NCBI GenBank assembly: GCA_963921825.1
Contig: OY997591.1
Span: forward strand, 37,097,825-37,161,824
DNA: 64,000 nt
Origin: Erodium maritimum
Taxonomy: Eukaryota > Streptophyta > Magnoliopsida > Geraniales > Geraniaceae
Direction: 5' to 3'
The notes under the pieces are model-generated. The model ran no database searches. It worked only from the letters and a program-made list of their open reading frames with translations, and was not told the origin of the DNA. The translations under genes and the position numbers were made by a program. Within the stretch, counting starts at the first letter, position 1, and each line of letters begins with the position of its first letter. Of this stretch, positions 44,441-57,200 are shown in pieces.

Positions 44441-46364
44441 CACCCAAGACACAACAGTAAAACACGGGCTCTCATGGGCACCCAAGACTCAATAGTCAAA
44501 CACGGGCTCTCATGGCCACCCAAGACACAAAAATGCACATACAACCTCCGGCATAACCAATGCCTCCAACAGTTTCACAATCAACTTCCGTGCATGGTCA
44601 TATGCCTCTGGTACTCCTAATATCGATAAGTTCACAATCAACCTCCGGGCATGGTCATATGCCTCCTGTAATTCTACTAACGCTAAGTTCTCTGCTCCTA
44701 CGACATTACTAAGTGTCACATGCATTTCCAATGTTCGATACGTTCCCGTATCATGACTTTCTAATATTCGATAAACCTACTTAACCCACGACACCCCAGT
44801 GTCATGCATTTCTACTGTTAACTTTCCCCAGTCAGGGCCGAGATCCAGCTACTTTTCCCTACCTCAACTGAAGAACAACCGCTACGTCTCCTAGCTGCTG
44901 ATGTCCTGGCTCGCTACCTTCGGTCTTATCTTCGATCGAAGTCGGACTCTAAATTTAACACGAAGCCACAAATTAATAACGGTTCCGCCGTTAAATTAAA
45001 GGTTACGATTAGTCCAGTTTAAATCCGAGAGTTGTCTTTTAAACTCGAGCGGGCTAAAAGCGGAATTAACGGCTAATCGAGTTAGAGTACTCGAGCCCGA
45101 GCATAGAACACGGTGCACGGATCCCAAGGCACGGGTTGCGAGGTTCGGGTTTCGTGGCACGATTCCCGAGGCACGGGTTTCGTGGCACGCTTCCCGAGGT
45201 GACCTATTCAACATTCCGCTTTCGCCCCGTTCTAAGTTCGATTTTAAACGTCCAGCTTAGTCGATTCACGCCCCTCGTTCAACAGTCCTAAATCGTCTTA
45301 AAAACCAAACTGATTTCAATTTCTTTTCAAATTAAATCCTTTTTAAACAAAACTGATTTTTCGTTTTAGGGTTCTTTTCTACTCAATTTCAGAAGTTCGA
45401 TTTCCTCCAAAATAGATCCAGGACAGAAATTGTTCTAACATAAACCTGGTCTGAAACGCTCGGTAAAATAAGGAAGAACAGGTCGGATTGTGTCCGGCCG
45501 ACCACCGGCGAAGACGCCGGTGACCAGCCTCATGGGTACACCGAGAGCTCACCTGAGAAAAGGGACGGCTGGGCGGTCTCGCCTCAGATTTGTCCCCAAC
45601 GGCGGGGGTCTCTCCGGAATCGAACACGAGATGAAACGGGATGAGGGATGTCGGGAGCGATGGTAGCTCGGTAGCGAGCTTCTGGATTGGGAGAAGGGAG
45701 AGGGAAACGGCTGGCGGCGGAGATTGCGAGGATGGCACCGTGGAGGGGAAAGAGCGGTGGAGGTCGGTGGTGGCTTGGGCTGACCGGAGCAGACGGCCGT
45801 GCGTGAGCGATTTCGATGGAGTCAGGGACGAGGGAGCGAAGACGTGAGCTGGTGATGAAGTGGGAGGAGGAGGGTGAGAAGGATCGGAGTGAGGGAGGAA
45901 GGGGCGGCGTGCGTGCGTGGGAAAAGGGAGAGGGAGGCGTTCGGTTGGCGAAGGATGAAGACGAATTTAGGGTTCTGAACCTAAACTTCAACTTAAATAG
46001 GCGGGCCGGCAGCTAAATGGGCTGGTGACGGCTTGGGCTTCTGGTGCGAAAATGGCCTCACGGCCCAACAGGAAGAGGCTGGCCCAGCGAGGAGTGGGGC
46101 TGATCGAGTTGGCCTGGCTCGGGCCGGGTCTGTCCGGTCGGGTCGGGTCATCCCTGTTCAGTTCCTTTTTCTTTCCTTTTTCTTTTTGTTTGCTTTTCTT
46201 TTTCTTGTGTACATATATTTTTTTTAAAAGAAAACGGATTAAGAATTAAATCGAAATTTCAAACACGTCGTTACCAACAACCGACCCTCTTTTCAACCTC
46301 GTCGTCCCGAACGATTTAAATTTAATTAAATTAACCTTTTTACAGAAGCGGTCTTCACATAAAG

Positions 46365-46483
46365 GTTGTGTGAGAGAAGAATTGCCAAGTGCCAAGATCT
46401 TTAAGTTACAGTAGTAGAGATAAATGTAAAGAGAGTGGTAACTAGAACAAAAAAGGTTAGTAACATAATGGATAGTGCCTAGG
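46365..46483 (-). mobile_element. LINE 3' UTR, middle piece of split LINE
   Basis: Short stretch between two LTR insertions. It is placed in the LINE 3' UTR because it lies between the A-tailed end (41750) and the ORF2 end (51586 onward). No independent motif supports it. Confidence 0.5.
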
Positions 46484-46546
46484 TAAATTGTCACGCCCCA
46501 ATTTCAGTAAACCGAACTCGGGACGCGAACATTTTAAAATAATAAA

Positions 46547-48060
46547 ATGAACACCCACTCCATTAGTCACCCCGGTAAGGTCTAGTGCAACCCTCACACG
46601 GTCCTCTAGGCATTTACTTGTAACTTTCTGCAACCAAACCAGTGTTCGCTACTCGTCCCTTGCGGGAAAAGTAGTAAAGGGGATGAGCGTTATGCTCACC
46701 TCCACGGACACCCGTTCGATTATGGCATACTAGTAACGCACTAAAGACTTACCGATCTAACCAGGGCAAACCACTACCTCAAAAACGGATGCTAAACGTC
46801 ACACTGCTCACGCCAACAACACCTCAAGCACTCGCTTATGTAAGGTAAACCTCGACACGGGAAACACTTCCTCAATCTAGTAATCACTATTGAGCACACG
46901 ACACGTAGGGAAACCTCAAGACGGGGATCACGCTCTCAACCGAGCACACGACATTGCTCACACTATTAATATTTCAATTATAATAATACGTAAACGAACC
47001 CTCAAATAAGCCGCACAAACGCACACTAAGCCATGCAACGACAAATCTAGCCGTACAACGAAACAACCACAAAACAATTTGAAACCGGCTTACTGGACCA
47101 AGCCGGCAACTCACCCGGGCCGTACCACCTTCCGGGCCGGCACCCAAGTCGTGTCGTGCCACCTACCGGGCCGGCACGCCAAATGGACCGTGCCACCTAC
47201 TGGGCCGGCACGCCACACGGGCCGTGCCCCATTCCGGGCCAAAACAGAGGCTCCAACCACGTTTTCTATCGGGCCGGTCCAAGACCCGTCCCGTAGCGGT
47301 GATGATTTCGCACTCAACACAACGTCACGTCGATCCTAGGACACTCGCATCCTATCCTTCTCCTAGCAACCCGCACGCTTGTGCGTCGCAGACACTCGAC
47401 CACTAATCATAAAACCCAAGTACCAAAACAACGACCAAACACGAGTCACTCAAACTCAACCACAAGCCAACCCGGCCAAACAGTCATAACTACAACAACA
47501 AGGACAACGACACCCGCCCACCGGGCCAAGAACCGAAGTCGAACCTTGCCCACCGGGCCAACAACCGAAGTCGAACCTTGCCCACCGGCCCAAACAAAAC
47601 TCCACAACACGCCCACCGGGCCAACCCACAAGAAACACAGTACGCCCACAGGGCCAATCGAAGTCAAACACAAACGCCCACGACGTCACACAAAATCAAA
47701 ACAATCAAATTTTGTAAAGCTTTCTCCACTTCATTTTTAAAAACCTCATACTTGACATCACGCAGTTACAACCCGGTCCAGGCATCCCCGAACTACGTTG
47801 TTTCGACTTGATATCAGCACCGTCACGTTTGACTACAGGAGCGCTCCTGAGTCGACCCGCGACAGCTTAAAAACATTTCACGCAGCAACAACAATCAGCA
47901 AGCCAGCAAGAAAACACTGCACGTACACACAAACACAAGCAGGACTCACAACACCACGGCTCTACACACGGTTCCCGGCCTGCGTACCCAACGTACGACG
48001 GGACTCTACCGACTCGACTCTCCCCACCTAATTGACGTACAGTCCGAGGTGTGAAACCTC
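46547..48060 (-). other. Leader of element C
   Basis: Aligns with the leader of element A (GAACACCCACTCC, TACTCGTCCCTTGCGGG and other landmarks), but carries its own middle section with repeated GGGCCGGCACG motifs (47090-47240) and a short CACCGGGCCAAC array (47510-47680). No coding region was seen. Confidence 0.75.
47836..47849. other. 14-bp palindrome in leader of element C
   Basis: CAGGAGCGCTCCTG, 212 nt after the PBS. Compared with the palindrome of elements A and D, positions 5 and 10 are both changed, and these two positions pair with each other, so the palindrome is preserved. Confidence 0.7.
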
Positions 48061-48075
48061 GAGCTCTGATACCAA
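48061..48075 (-). other. Primer binding site of element C (tRNA-iMet)
   Basis: The - strand reads TTGGTATCAGAGCTC two bases after the 5' LTR. Confidence 0.93.
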
Positions 48076-48689
48076 GCTGTCACGCCCCAATTTCAGTAAA
48101 CCGAACTCGGGACGCGAACATTTTAAAATAATAAACACTTTTGAAACCATTTTTATAGATCACCTTAAAATCATCATTTGTTCAACAAAATAATAATTAC
48201 AGTTTAAAACACGTCCCAACAAGTGGACAAAAGTACAAGGTATCCGTCACTAGACTCAAAAGACAAAACCCGGACTCCGCTCCTAGCTCCACAAGCTTCG
48301 AGAGCTCACCTAGTCCGTCCCACGAACAGTACCTGTAGGAAAAGCAGCTAGGGGTGAGCGTTCGCTCACCACCACGGATAACAGACTGACTACGGCATAA
48401 TTAGCAGACAAAGCAAGTAACACCAACAACAACTCAACACCAGGGAACACCATCCCCAACCCAAGTACTCTAACTGAACATACACCCAATGTTGCTTTCC
48501 CTGACCAACTCGACACCCTGACACGTAAAGTAGACCCGACACAACCATTGACGACCTCTTCCAAGGACTCAAAAGAAAGTTACGCAACACCAAACAGCAT
48601 CACAAGGGATCACACCCCAAACAAGATCACGAAGGATCGCACACCAAACAAGATCACAAAGGATCGCAAACCAGCTGCCAAGAACGCCC

Positions 48690-48860
48690 TCCCGGGACTC
48701 TAACCCGGTCAGGCCAACCCAAGAATGTTGCAACTTACCGGGACTCTAACCCATAAGCCAGCCGGAAAATGCTGCAACTTACTGGAACTCTAACCCATAA
48801 GCCAGCCGGAAAATGCTGCAACTTACTGGGACTCTAACCCATAAGCCAGCCAAGGTATGC
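48690..48860. repeat. About 45-bp tandem repeat in LTR
   Basis: Three to four units with GGGACTCTAACCCATAAGCC and AGCCGGAAAATGCTGCAACT. Single units recur inside the main array at 49217-49295 and 49415-49455, so the two arrays are interleaved in this LTR. Confidence 0.85.
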
Positions 48861-49829
48861 TCACAAACCCAAACCACACACGCGCGGCCAGGACCCCTTT
48901 ATTGGCGGGCGGGCCCCCTACCCCGTCTGAACATGCAGATGCGTGTGCTCGTGGACCCCCGTTTCAGGAAGCGGGCCCCCAACCTCTGGTAACCACAATC
49001 ACAATCACAAACACAATCACAAGCAAAATCAACAACCAGTAACAACACAGGTTCAACACCCACAGGCACTCATGGTCACCAAGACACTAACCGTAAAACT
49101 CGGACTCAACAGCCCCACAGGCACTCACGGCCTCCCAAGACACACCGACAGTAAGACACGGACTCAACAGCCCCACAGGCACTCACGGCCTCCCAAGACA
49201 CCAACCATAAAACACGCTTGCAACTTACCGAGACTCTAACTCGTAAGCCAGCTAAAGAAAGCTTGCAACCCCCCGAGACTCTAACTCGGTAGGCCAGCCA
49301 AAGACACCAACCTTAGTACACGGGCTCTCAAGGCCACCCAAAACACCAAAGGTAAAGACACGGGTTCAACAACCGCACGGGCACTCATGGCCACCCAAAA
49401 CTCAACGATAAAACACGCTTGCAACTTACCGAGACTCTAACTCGTAAGCTAGCTAAAACACCAACAGTAAAGTACGGGCTCTCATGGCCACCCAAACACG
49501 ATTAACAACACGGGCTCTCATGGCCACCCAAGACTCAACAATAATAATACACGGGCTCTCAAGGCCACCCAAGACTCAACCATAATAATACACGGGCTCT
49601 CAAGGCCACCCAAGACGCCAAAATAAACAGTCAACCTCCGGCTTAACCCAAGCCTCCAACAGTCCTAATATCAACAGTTTCACAATCAACCTCCGGGCAT
49701 GGTCATATGCCTCTAGTACTCCTAATATCGATAAGTTCATAATCAACCTCCGGGCATGGTCATATGCCTCCAGTAAAACAATTATCGCTAAGTTCTCTGC
49801 TCCTACGACACTACTAAGTGTCACATGCC

Positions 49830-50040
49830 TTTCCAATAATTACTAAGTTCCCGTAACATGCTTTTCTAATAAACGCTACAATCCCGTATCATGCTTTTCT
49901 AATAATTACCAAGTTCCCGTAGCATGCTTTTCTAATAATGACCAAGTTCCCGTAGCATGCTTTTCTAATAATGACCAAGTTCCCGTAGCATGCTTTTCTA
50001 ATAATTACCAAGTTCCCGTAGCATGCTTTTCTAATATTTA
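49830..50040. repeat. 34-bp tandem repeat in LTR, about 6 units
   Basis: Units contain AAGTTCCCGTAGCATGCTTT and TCTAATAA. Other LTRs have one or two units at this place (for example 7490-7560 and 15880-15910), so this is a local expansion. Confidence 0.9.
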
Positions 50041-51585
50041 AATAAACCTATTCAACCCACGACACCCCGATGTCACATGCAATTCTACTGTTAACTTTCC
50101 CCAGTCAGGGCCGAGATCCGGCTACTTTTCCCTACCTCGTGCGTGTTCTCCCAAAAGCCAACCGCGAGCTCCGGTGATGATCTCAGTCACTCACCCAGCT
50201 TTCCCTTGCCTCGGTCCGTGGCACGATCTAAAAGAACACAAATTAAAGGCATTTAACCACTCGCAGGAATAAACTGAAAACCATTAAACTCGATGCCCAA
50301 ACTTAACCCCGACAATGTCGATCACTCCCAAACTTCCCAATTACTCGACATTGTCGATAAAGGACCCGTAAAGGCCCGATTCGCCCGACATGGCGAATCT
50401 GCCCGGATTTTGTTAATTGCCTTCCGGGGCTCCAAAAGCCCCCGTTTTCGTTTCTACGGTCTTAGAATAATTCAAGGGTCCCAATGCACTTGACGGAATC
50501 GATTTCCGACTTCCGAGTCATTTAATTGACGTTTAAAGTTTATAAACCCGAAATCCCAACTTTCACAATTTAATTCCAAATTCCAATCCGGGTGTGGATT
50601 AACTATTTGAGGATCGTCCTAAACCACCCGAACACGAAAACCCGATACTCGGGCACGTGGGCCCCACCCGGCCACAATTAGGAAAATTTCCTTTTCGCCC
50701 CAAAACGTTCCTAACGAACCCCTAACCTCAACCATTCATCTTTAAACCAATCTTAAACAAAACCCAACCTTAATCAAACCGTTTAAACTCAAACCCTAAA
50801 ATTCAAACGTTCCAAAATGAAAATCGGTTAGGTTCTTACCGTAGAGGAAGACGATGTGAGCTCGAATCTACTATCGTTGAGACAAACCCATGGCTCGATG
50901 CTCGTGAATAGTGACCACAAACCCCAACTCCTTCTCTTTTCTCTCTTCTTCTCCTTCTCCTTCTCTCTCTAAAAACTAACTCTCTTTTTCCATTTTCTTT
51001 TCTCTTTTTACAATGTATGGACGTGTACTCATTCTTCCCTTTTGTTTTATTTAAAAAAAAACATCAAACTAATACTTAATTACAAACTAACACCTAAAGT
51101 AGTCTTCCTTGTCTTGTCCCACACCTAACACCACCACTTGCTTGACAAGTGGCAAGGTGGGTCCCACACCTTTTTGAGAAAATATCTAGAAGATATTTTC
51201 CAATCAGATTCGCGAAAATCGGACGTTTCGGGCCCCGAACGGGCACTTTTTCCAAGAAATTACGAAACTTCACGGGCTACAAGGAAACGGCCCAACTAAG
51301 ACCGCTGCGACGACGGCTAAGCTTTTTGGATCCAAAACGGGCCTCGAACGGACCAAAACGTCGCTCGGTTGACTTTTCCAACGAAAAGTCAACATTTCCC
51401 AAATTGGTCAGAAAGTTGCCCTGAGTCCCCCGGAACTCACTTTGGTCAATATCGGAGTCAACTTAAGTCCGGTATGACCCTCGGGGTCAAATTTGGGTTC
51501 ATTTAAGTGTATGTCCAAAAATTTTAAATTTTCCTGTTTTTCGCAGGTTTGACTGGCGTTGACCAGGAGTGGCTATTACATAAAT

Positions 51586-53165
51586 TATGTAAGATAGGCC
51601 AAACTAAATGCAGCTCTTGATAGTTGCAGAGTTTCGGAGTTTGTTTTGAGTTGAGAGATGTTGACAAAAGAGATTTTGCTGAAATGCAGCTCTTAGGTGT
51701 TGCAGAGTTTTATTTGCAAGAGGAATGCTGAGAGCAAAGGTTTCAGATGTATCCCTTCTGCAGAAATGGTGTTTAAACTACAAGATGTAAATGTGGCCTG
51801 AGTTGCAGAGTTGTTGCTTAGGCTTTGGGGAATTTTGTAACAAAATTTGGTATCAGGGATTTTAGATTCCAAAGGGAAGAAGTCTGAGTGAGCATTGAGA
51901 ATCAAGCCAAAGGCTGCAACTGGTTGCTTGCCGTGTAAGGTAAGTAATGTCACCCAAATCCTTAGTAGAAAGAGTCTGAAAAAGAGTGAAACAACAGTAG
52001 AAACAACAAAACAAACCAAAGAAAAAACACTCAAACCTAAAAAAAGAAAGGAGTCTACCCTCACACAAAGAAGCAAGAAATAGAAACCCCCACACACCAA
52101 GCAAAGAGCAGCAGCACAACAAAAGGTCCTTACCAAACTCACCATCACACCCCAAACCACCCAAACCAGTCCCAAAAACCCCACCAATAATTAGATAAAG
52201 ATTTTACCACCAAGCAAGGGTTGTTGCTCCAATCAAGGAATGAGAAATGATAAGTTGTATCAAAATAGGCCCATTCCCAACTATAGGTGTTGTTTAGAAC
52301 CTTTGTGTGAATTGTTGCAGCTGATTCAAAAATGCCTTGAATATTAGGAAATTCCTTGAGAGCCATAGGTGCCAGAGCAATGCTTGTAGAATTTTATACC
52401 ATATTCTTCTAAATCTTCTAGGAACCAGAGACCCCTAAGAGCCAAAGATGGATTTGAGATCTGAAGGACAGACCCAAACCAACCCCCACCAAGCTATAGA
52501 CATATTCAGAACCTCCCAAGCCTTTGTACAATGCAATAAAATATGAGATCCATCCTCAAAGTCCCAGTTACAGTGTTAACAGATGAGCTCTTGAAAAGAT
52601 AAATTCATCCCCCTACCCTCTAGAAAACATTTTGAGGGGATAGCATCAAGACAGGCCAGCCAACAAAATGCTGAAATCTTAGATGGTATGCCAGGAATCC
52701 AAAGATGTTTGGTCCAAATTTGAGTAGTGTTGTCCTGAGTAGATAGTAAATTATACATCTTGTGCACTGAGAAGCCCTTCACATCTGCAGACCAGATCAA
52801 CCTATCATGTTCCATTGTCAGGGTTGTGACATTCAATATTGCACAAAGGCAGCCCCATTCCAACAACTCCCAACCTCTAGCATCTCTTCTCATATCTAAA
52901 TCCCAGCAAGAGCCATCCCACAAGTCAGCAATGACAGATGATTTTGAGTTGGCAAGTAGGTAAATTCTTGGGAATAAAGATCTGAAAGATAGCTCCCCCC
53001 ACCAAATATTCTCCCAGAAATGAATTCGTGTTCCCCTCCCAAAAGTCCAGGACAGACATTTTTTCCCAAATAAGTAAGCAAAATTCAAATCATTGGATAG
53101 TGAGATGATGTGAGAAAAGAAGCTTGAACCTCCTAATTCATTAAAATTGACATAAGACCTTGTGA
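51586..53165 (-). pseudogene. LINE ORF2 C-terminus and 3' UTR (5'-truncated LINE)
   Basis: On the - strand, 53160-52576 encodes the reverse transcriptase zinc-binding domain typical of plant LINE ORF2 C-termini: GRGTRIHFWENIWWG, FPRIYLLANS, RGWELLEWGCL, then FSVHKMYNLLS, WTKHLWIPGIPSKISAFCWL. After a stop, HCNWDFEDGSHILLHCTKAWEVL supplies the His/Cys residues. Below about 52200 the sequence is 3' UTR. The 5' end is truncated in the zinc-binding region near 53165; the target duplication was not settled (ACATTGT occurs on both sides). Endonuclease and RT core are absent. Confidence 0.82.
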
Positions 53166-53399
53166 CAATTTACATGTTAACATTGTGACATGTATACCCT
53201 GATATTGTATCATGTCAGAATATACGGTGTTTCCAACATATCTACATTGTTTCATTGCAATCTACTATTAGTACCACAAATGAAGTTTTGAAACACAATG
53301 TGCCATACATACCATAACATAATTCAACAATCAAGATATTATCAAAAGAAAGGTAAAATATTCATGACCTACAAACCTAATGAGTGACATAATACTACT

Positions 53400-54010
53400 T
53401 TTTAACTATTAACACGTCTTTAACTTCCTGCCAACTGTTGCACGTCTCTCCGGGTAACACAATCGAAGTTTTGTTTAGATCGATGACCATAACGCAATTG
53501 TTGTGAAGTTAGCAAACGGTTGGCGAACCGAACACGTAGAGCTTTAAGCTGGGTTCCTTGGACAAGAAAAATAAGACTTGTTATTTGTTGTAATATACGC
53601 AAAATACTATAGCACATATATTAGCAAAATAAAACTTGTATGGGCAAACTAACACTTGTATGAGAAAGAACTAATACAGTTTGGTATAACATTTGCATGG
53701 GCAGTATAACAATTGTACGAACATGACAAAAAAAAAGTAATAAACACCCACAAGATTTTTGTGTAGCTTAGTTCTGCATCCATTTTGGCCATCAAAATAC
53801 TTTAGATGCCACATAGTGAAGATGCCGCAATCAATCACATTGGTCCGCGTACCCCAGGGTAAATAAACTCGTTTAGGTTTAGCCTTCTTGAACAACGTGG
53901 TGAACTTCTTGTCCACTTCATCCAAAATATTGTAGTACATATCACGCTGCACATACAATACAACATATTTGTGTCTTAATATGTAGAGAGCATATGGAAT
54001 ATGTTTTATT
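53400..54010 (-). pseudogene. Ulp1-like cysteine protease pseudogene, C-terminal part
   Basis: The - strand frame 53958-53671 reads YYNILDEVDKKFTTLFKKA, VYLPWGTRTNVIDCGIFTMW and HLKYFDG. DCGIF is the catalytic-cysteine motif of C48 (Ulp1/SENP) proteases. The piece at 53617-53420 (TQLKALRVRFANRLLTSQQL) looks like the C-terminal helix of the same domain. Ulp1-like domains occur in plant Mutator-like elements as well as in host deSUMOylating enzymes. The context, facing a FAR1-type transposase, favours the former. Introns or decay separate the pieces. Confidence 0.6.
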
Positions 54011-54080
54011 TAGCGTAGCTTACCAATATTAGAACCATAGAGTTGCAACGTTGGTGTGGGGGTGTAAGTATCACTACACA

Positions 54081-54240
54081 CGAAGAAATGATTTGTACTT
54101 CCACATGGATTTATAATCGGGAAAAACACATGCATGAATATATTAGAGGAAACTGTCACGCGAAGAAATGATTTGTACTTCCACATGGATTTATAATCGG
54201 GAAAAACACATGCATGAATATATTAGATGAAACTGTCACG
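54081..54240. repeat. Two 80-bp direct copies ending in the first 7 bp of an LTR
   Basis: Copy 1 (54081-54160) and copy 2 (54161-54240) differ at one base. Each ends GAAACTGTCACG, that is the target GAAAC plus the first 7 bp (TGTCACG) of the solo LTR that continues only after copy 2. Confidence 0.95.
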
Positions 54241-57200
54241 CCCCAAATTCAGTAGAACCGAACCCGTAACGCGAACGGTAAAACAATAAAACCATTTTAG
54301 AACCTTTTAAATAAATTGCTTAAAATCACCATTTAGTTAATCAAAATAATAATTTACAACTCAAAAGTACGTCCAAACAAGCGGACAAAAGACATGGCGT
54401 ACGTCGCTAAACTCAAAAGGAAACCCGGACTCCCGCTCCCAGCTCTTCAAGCTTCGAGAGCTCACCTAGTCCGTCTCGCGACCAGTACCTGTAGGAAAAG
54501 AAGCTAGGGGTGAGTGTTCTCACCACCACGGATACCAGACTGACTACGACATACTAGCAGAGAATGCCTGAAACACCAACAACAAAACAAACACCGAGGA
54601 CTACTATCACCAACTCAAGTAACCCGACTGACACACAAACTATTACTTTCCCCAACCGACTCAACACCCGGACACGTAATGTAGACCCAACACAGCGGTT
54701 AAGACTTCCACCAAAGACTCAAAAGATAACCACACAACACCTAAGATCACAAAGGATCGCACACCCAACAAGATCGTAAAGGATCGCACTCCAGCTCCTC
54801 AGTGCCGGTTGCTAACCGGCTGGGCTCGAGCCTGCCCACGCAACTTCCCCGATCCATGTCGGGTCAGGCGGTCGACCTGTCGGCGATGTACAATGCAATA
54901 CTTTTCCGATAGCTGGTCGGAAGGGGATCTGCCCTTCATCGCCAAAGAATGCTCAACCTTACCGATCTCTATCGGGAGGCTAGCCAACACCCACGCAACT
55001 TCCCTCGATCTCTGTCGGGCCCCCAACCTAAGGCAACCACAATTACAATCACAATCACAACCAAAGTTCACAAACAGTAATAACAAAAGTTTAACACCCC
55101 ACAGGCACTCATGGCCACCCAAGACACCAACAGTAAAACACGGGTTCAACAACCCCACGGGAACTCATGGCCACCAAAGACACACCAACAGTAAAAATAC
55201 GGGTTCAACAACCCCACGGGCACTCATGGCCACCCAAGACACACTAACAGTAAAATACGAGTTCAACAACCCCACGGGCACTTATGGCCCCCCAATACAC
55301 AACAACAGTAAAATACGGGTTAACAACCCCACGGGCACTGATGGCCACCCAAGACACACCAACAGTAAAATACGGGTTAACAACCCCACGGGCACTCATG
55401 GCCACCCAAGACACACCAACAGTAAAATACGGGTTAACAACCCCACGGACACTCATGGCCACCCAATAAACACAAACAAAACAATCAACCTCCGGGCATA
55501 ACCAAATGCCTCCGGTAATTCTAATATTCGATAAGCTCACTTATCCTACGACACTACTAAGTGTCACATGCCTTTCTATTGTTCGATACGTTCCCGTATC
55601 ATACGACACCACCCGGTATCGCCTGCCTTTCTATTGTTCGATAAACTTACTTAACCCACGACACCCAGTGTCACATGCATTTCTACTGTTAACTTTCCCT
55701 AATTAGGGCCGAGATCCGGCTACTTTTCCTTACCTTGTACGCCTTCCCAAAAGCTCACAACCAAGCTCCAGTGTGCTCACGATCACTCGCCTAGCTTCCT
55801 CTTTCCTCTGTCGGTGGCACGATCTAATAAGAACACAATTTAAAACACTTTTAAGTTCGCAGGCATAAACTGAATTTTAATACACTTGACGCCCAAACGC
55901 AACCCCGACAATGTCGATCACTCCCAAACTTCCCCAATTACTCGACATTATCGATAATGGGCCCGAAAAGGCCCGTTTCGCCCGACCCGGCGAATCTGCC
56001 CGGGATTGGAAAACGTCCTTCCGGGGCTCCGAAAATTCCCGTTTTCGTTTCCATGATCTTAGAATAATTCAAGGGTTCCAACGCAATTGACGGAATCAAT
56101 TTCCGACTTTCGAGAAATTTAATTCGCGTTTAAAGTTTTTAAACCCATCATTTACAACTTTTACAATTTAATTCCAAAATTCCTTCCGGGTGTGGATTAA
56201 CGACTTGGGGAACGTCCTAAACCACCCGAACACGAAAACCCGAGACCCGAGCATGTGGGCCCCACTCGGACATCAAGGGCCGTGGGTGGTTGGGCTGGTT
56301 TTGGGCCTGTTCACCACCATGGTGGCCGGCCCTAGCTCCGGCCAGCCACCCCTCAACTCCGGCAGCCACCATACGCGATGGCCGGAGCTCCCCCGAGCCT
56401 CCGGTCACCGGAAAACGATCATTTTTCGCTCCAAAATGCCTCCAACGAACCCCACACCTCAACTCATCCATAGAATACTCGTTTTAACCCAAACCCTAAA
56501 CTTTAAACGTACCAAAACGAAAATCGAAAGGGTACTCACGGTAGGGAATGACGATGGGAGCTCGATTCCTTGATCCTTGAGACGATCCGTCGGTTGGATC
56601 GTCGGGAAATCACAAAACCCCAACCCTTTCTTCTCTTTTTCTCCCTTTTCTCCTTCTCTTTCCTCTCTCCACTTTCTCTTTCTAAAACTCCTTTTTTTTC
56701 TAAGTGTGGCCGAACACTACATGTCTTCCTTCCTTTTGTTTTGTCCAAAATACCAACTATCATATAATTACAAAACTAACACTCATGTCTTCCTTTGTTT
56801 TGTTCAAAATTTACCTAACACCACCACTTGTATGACATGTGGCAAGTGGGTCCCACCCCTTTTGGAAAATATCTTCTAGATATTTTTCAGTCAAATTCAC
56901 GAAATTCGGTCGTCTCGGGCCCCGAACGGGCCCATTTTCCAAGAAATTACGAAACTTCACGGGCTACAAGGAAACGGCTCAACTAAGACCGCTGTGAGGA
57001 CGGCTAAGCTTTTTGGATCCAAAACGAGCCTCGAACGGACCAAAACGTCGCTCGGTTGACTTTTCCAGCAAAAAGTCAACCTTTCCCAAATTGGTCATAC
57101 AGTTGCCTTGAGTCCCCCAGAACTCACTTTGGTCGATATCGGGGTCAAATTAAGTCCGGTATGACCCTCGGGGTCAAATTTAGGTTCATTTAGGTGTCTG

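Larger units (their letters stand above)
41835..46359 (-). mobile_element. Solo LTR (Tekay type, diverged subfamily) with nested LTR
   Basis: Runs from TGTCACGCCCC to GCGGTCTTCACA, flanked by TAAAG (41830-41834 and 46360-46364). Without the nested 1308-bp LTR and its CACCC duplication it is about 3.2 kb. The right third (44880-46359) carries the same GC-rich variant as 1-2524, so both belong to one subfamily. ORFs in the GC-rich part (45379-46016) are not genes. Confidence 0.92.
46489..51580 (-). mobile_element. Element C: coding-less Tekay-type element
   Basis: Flanked by TAAAT (46484-46488 and 51581-51585). It has a full 5' LTR (48078-51580), PBS, about 1.5 kb of leader, and only about 57 bp of the 3' LTR terminus (46489-46546). 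All of gag-pol, the polypurine tract and most of the 3' LTR are missing. The leader joins the LTR end at TGTTC/ATTTTATT on the - strand. Since the duplication is intact, the loss happened after, or during, insertion. Confidence 0.9.
48078..51580 (-). repeat. 5' LTR of element C, 3503 bp
   Basis: Complete LTR with intact palindrome (near 48352), two small arrays and the main array (49060-49620). It ends GTGGCTATTACA. Confidence 0.92.

Noticed and set aside
51693-52187. 164-codon hydrophobic ORF on the - strand
   Set aside because: It lies in the LINE 3' UTR after the ORF2 end; the T-rich strand gives Phe/Leu/Val runs.
41750-53178. Exact target duplication for the split LINE
   Set aside because: ACATTGT occurs at both ends (about 41740 and 53180) but flanking bases disagree; too short to rely on.
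54809-55501. 230-codon ORF
   Set aside because: It is translated LTR tandem array; the same is true of 14146-14613, 8105-8569 and 48943-49239.
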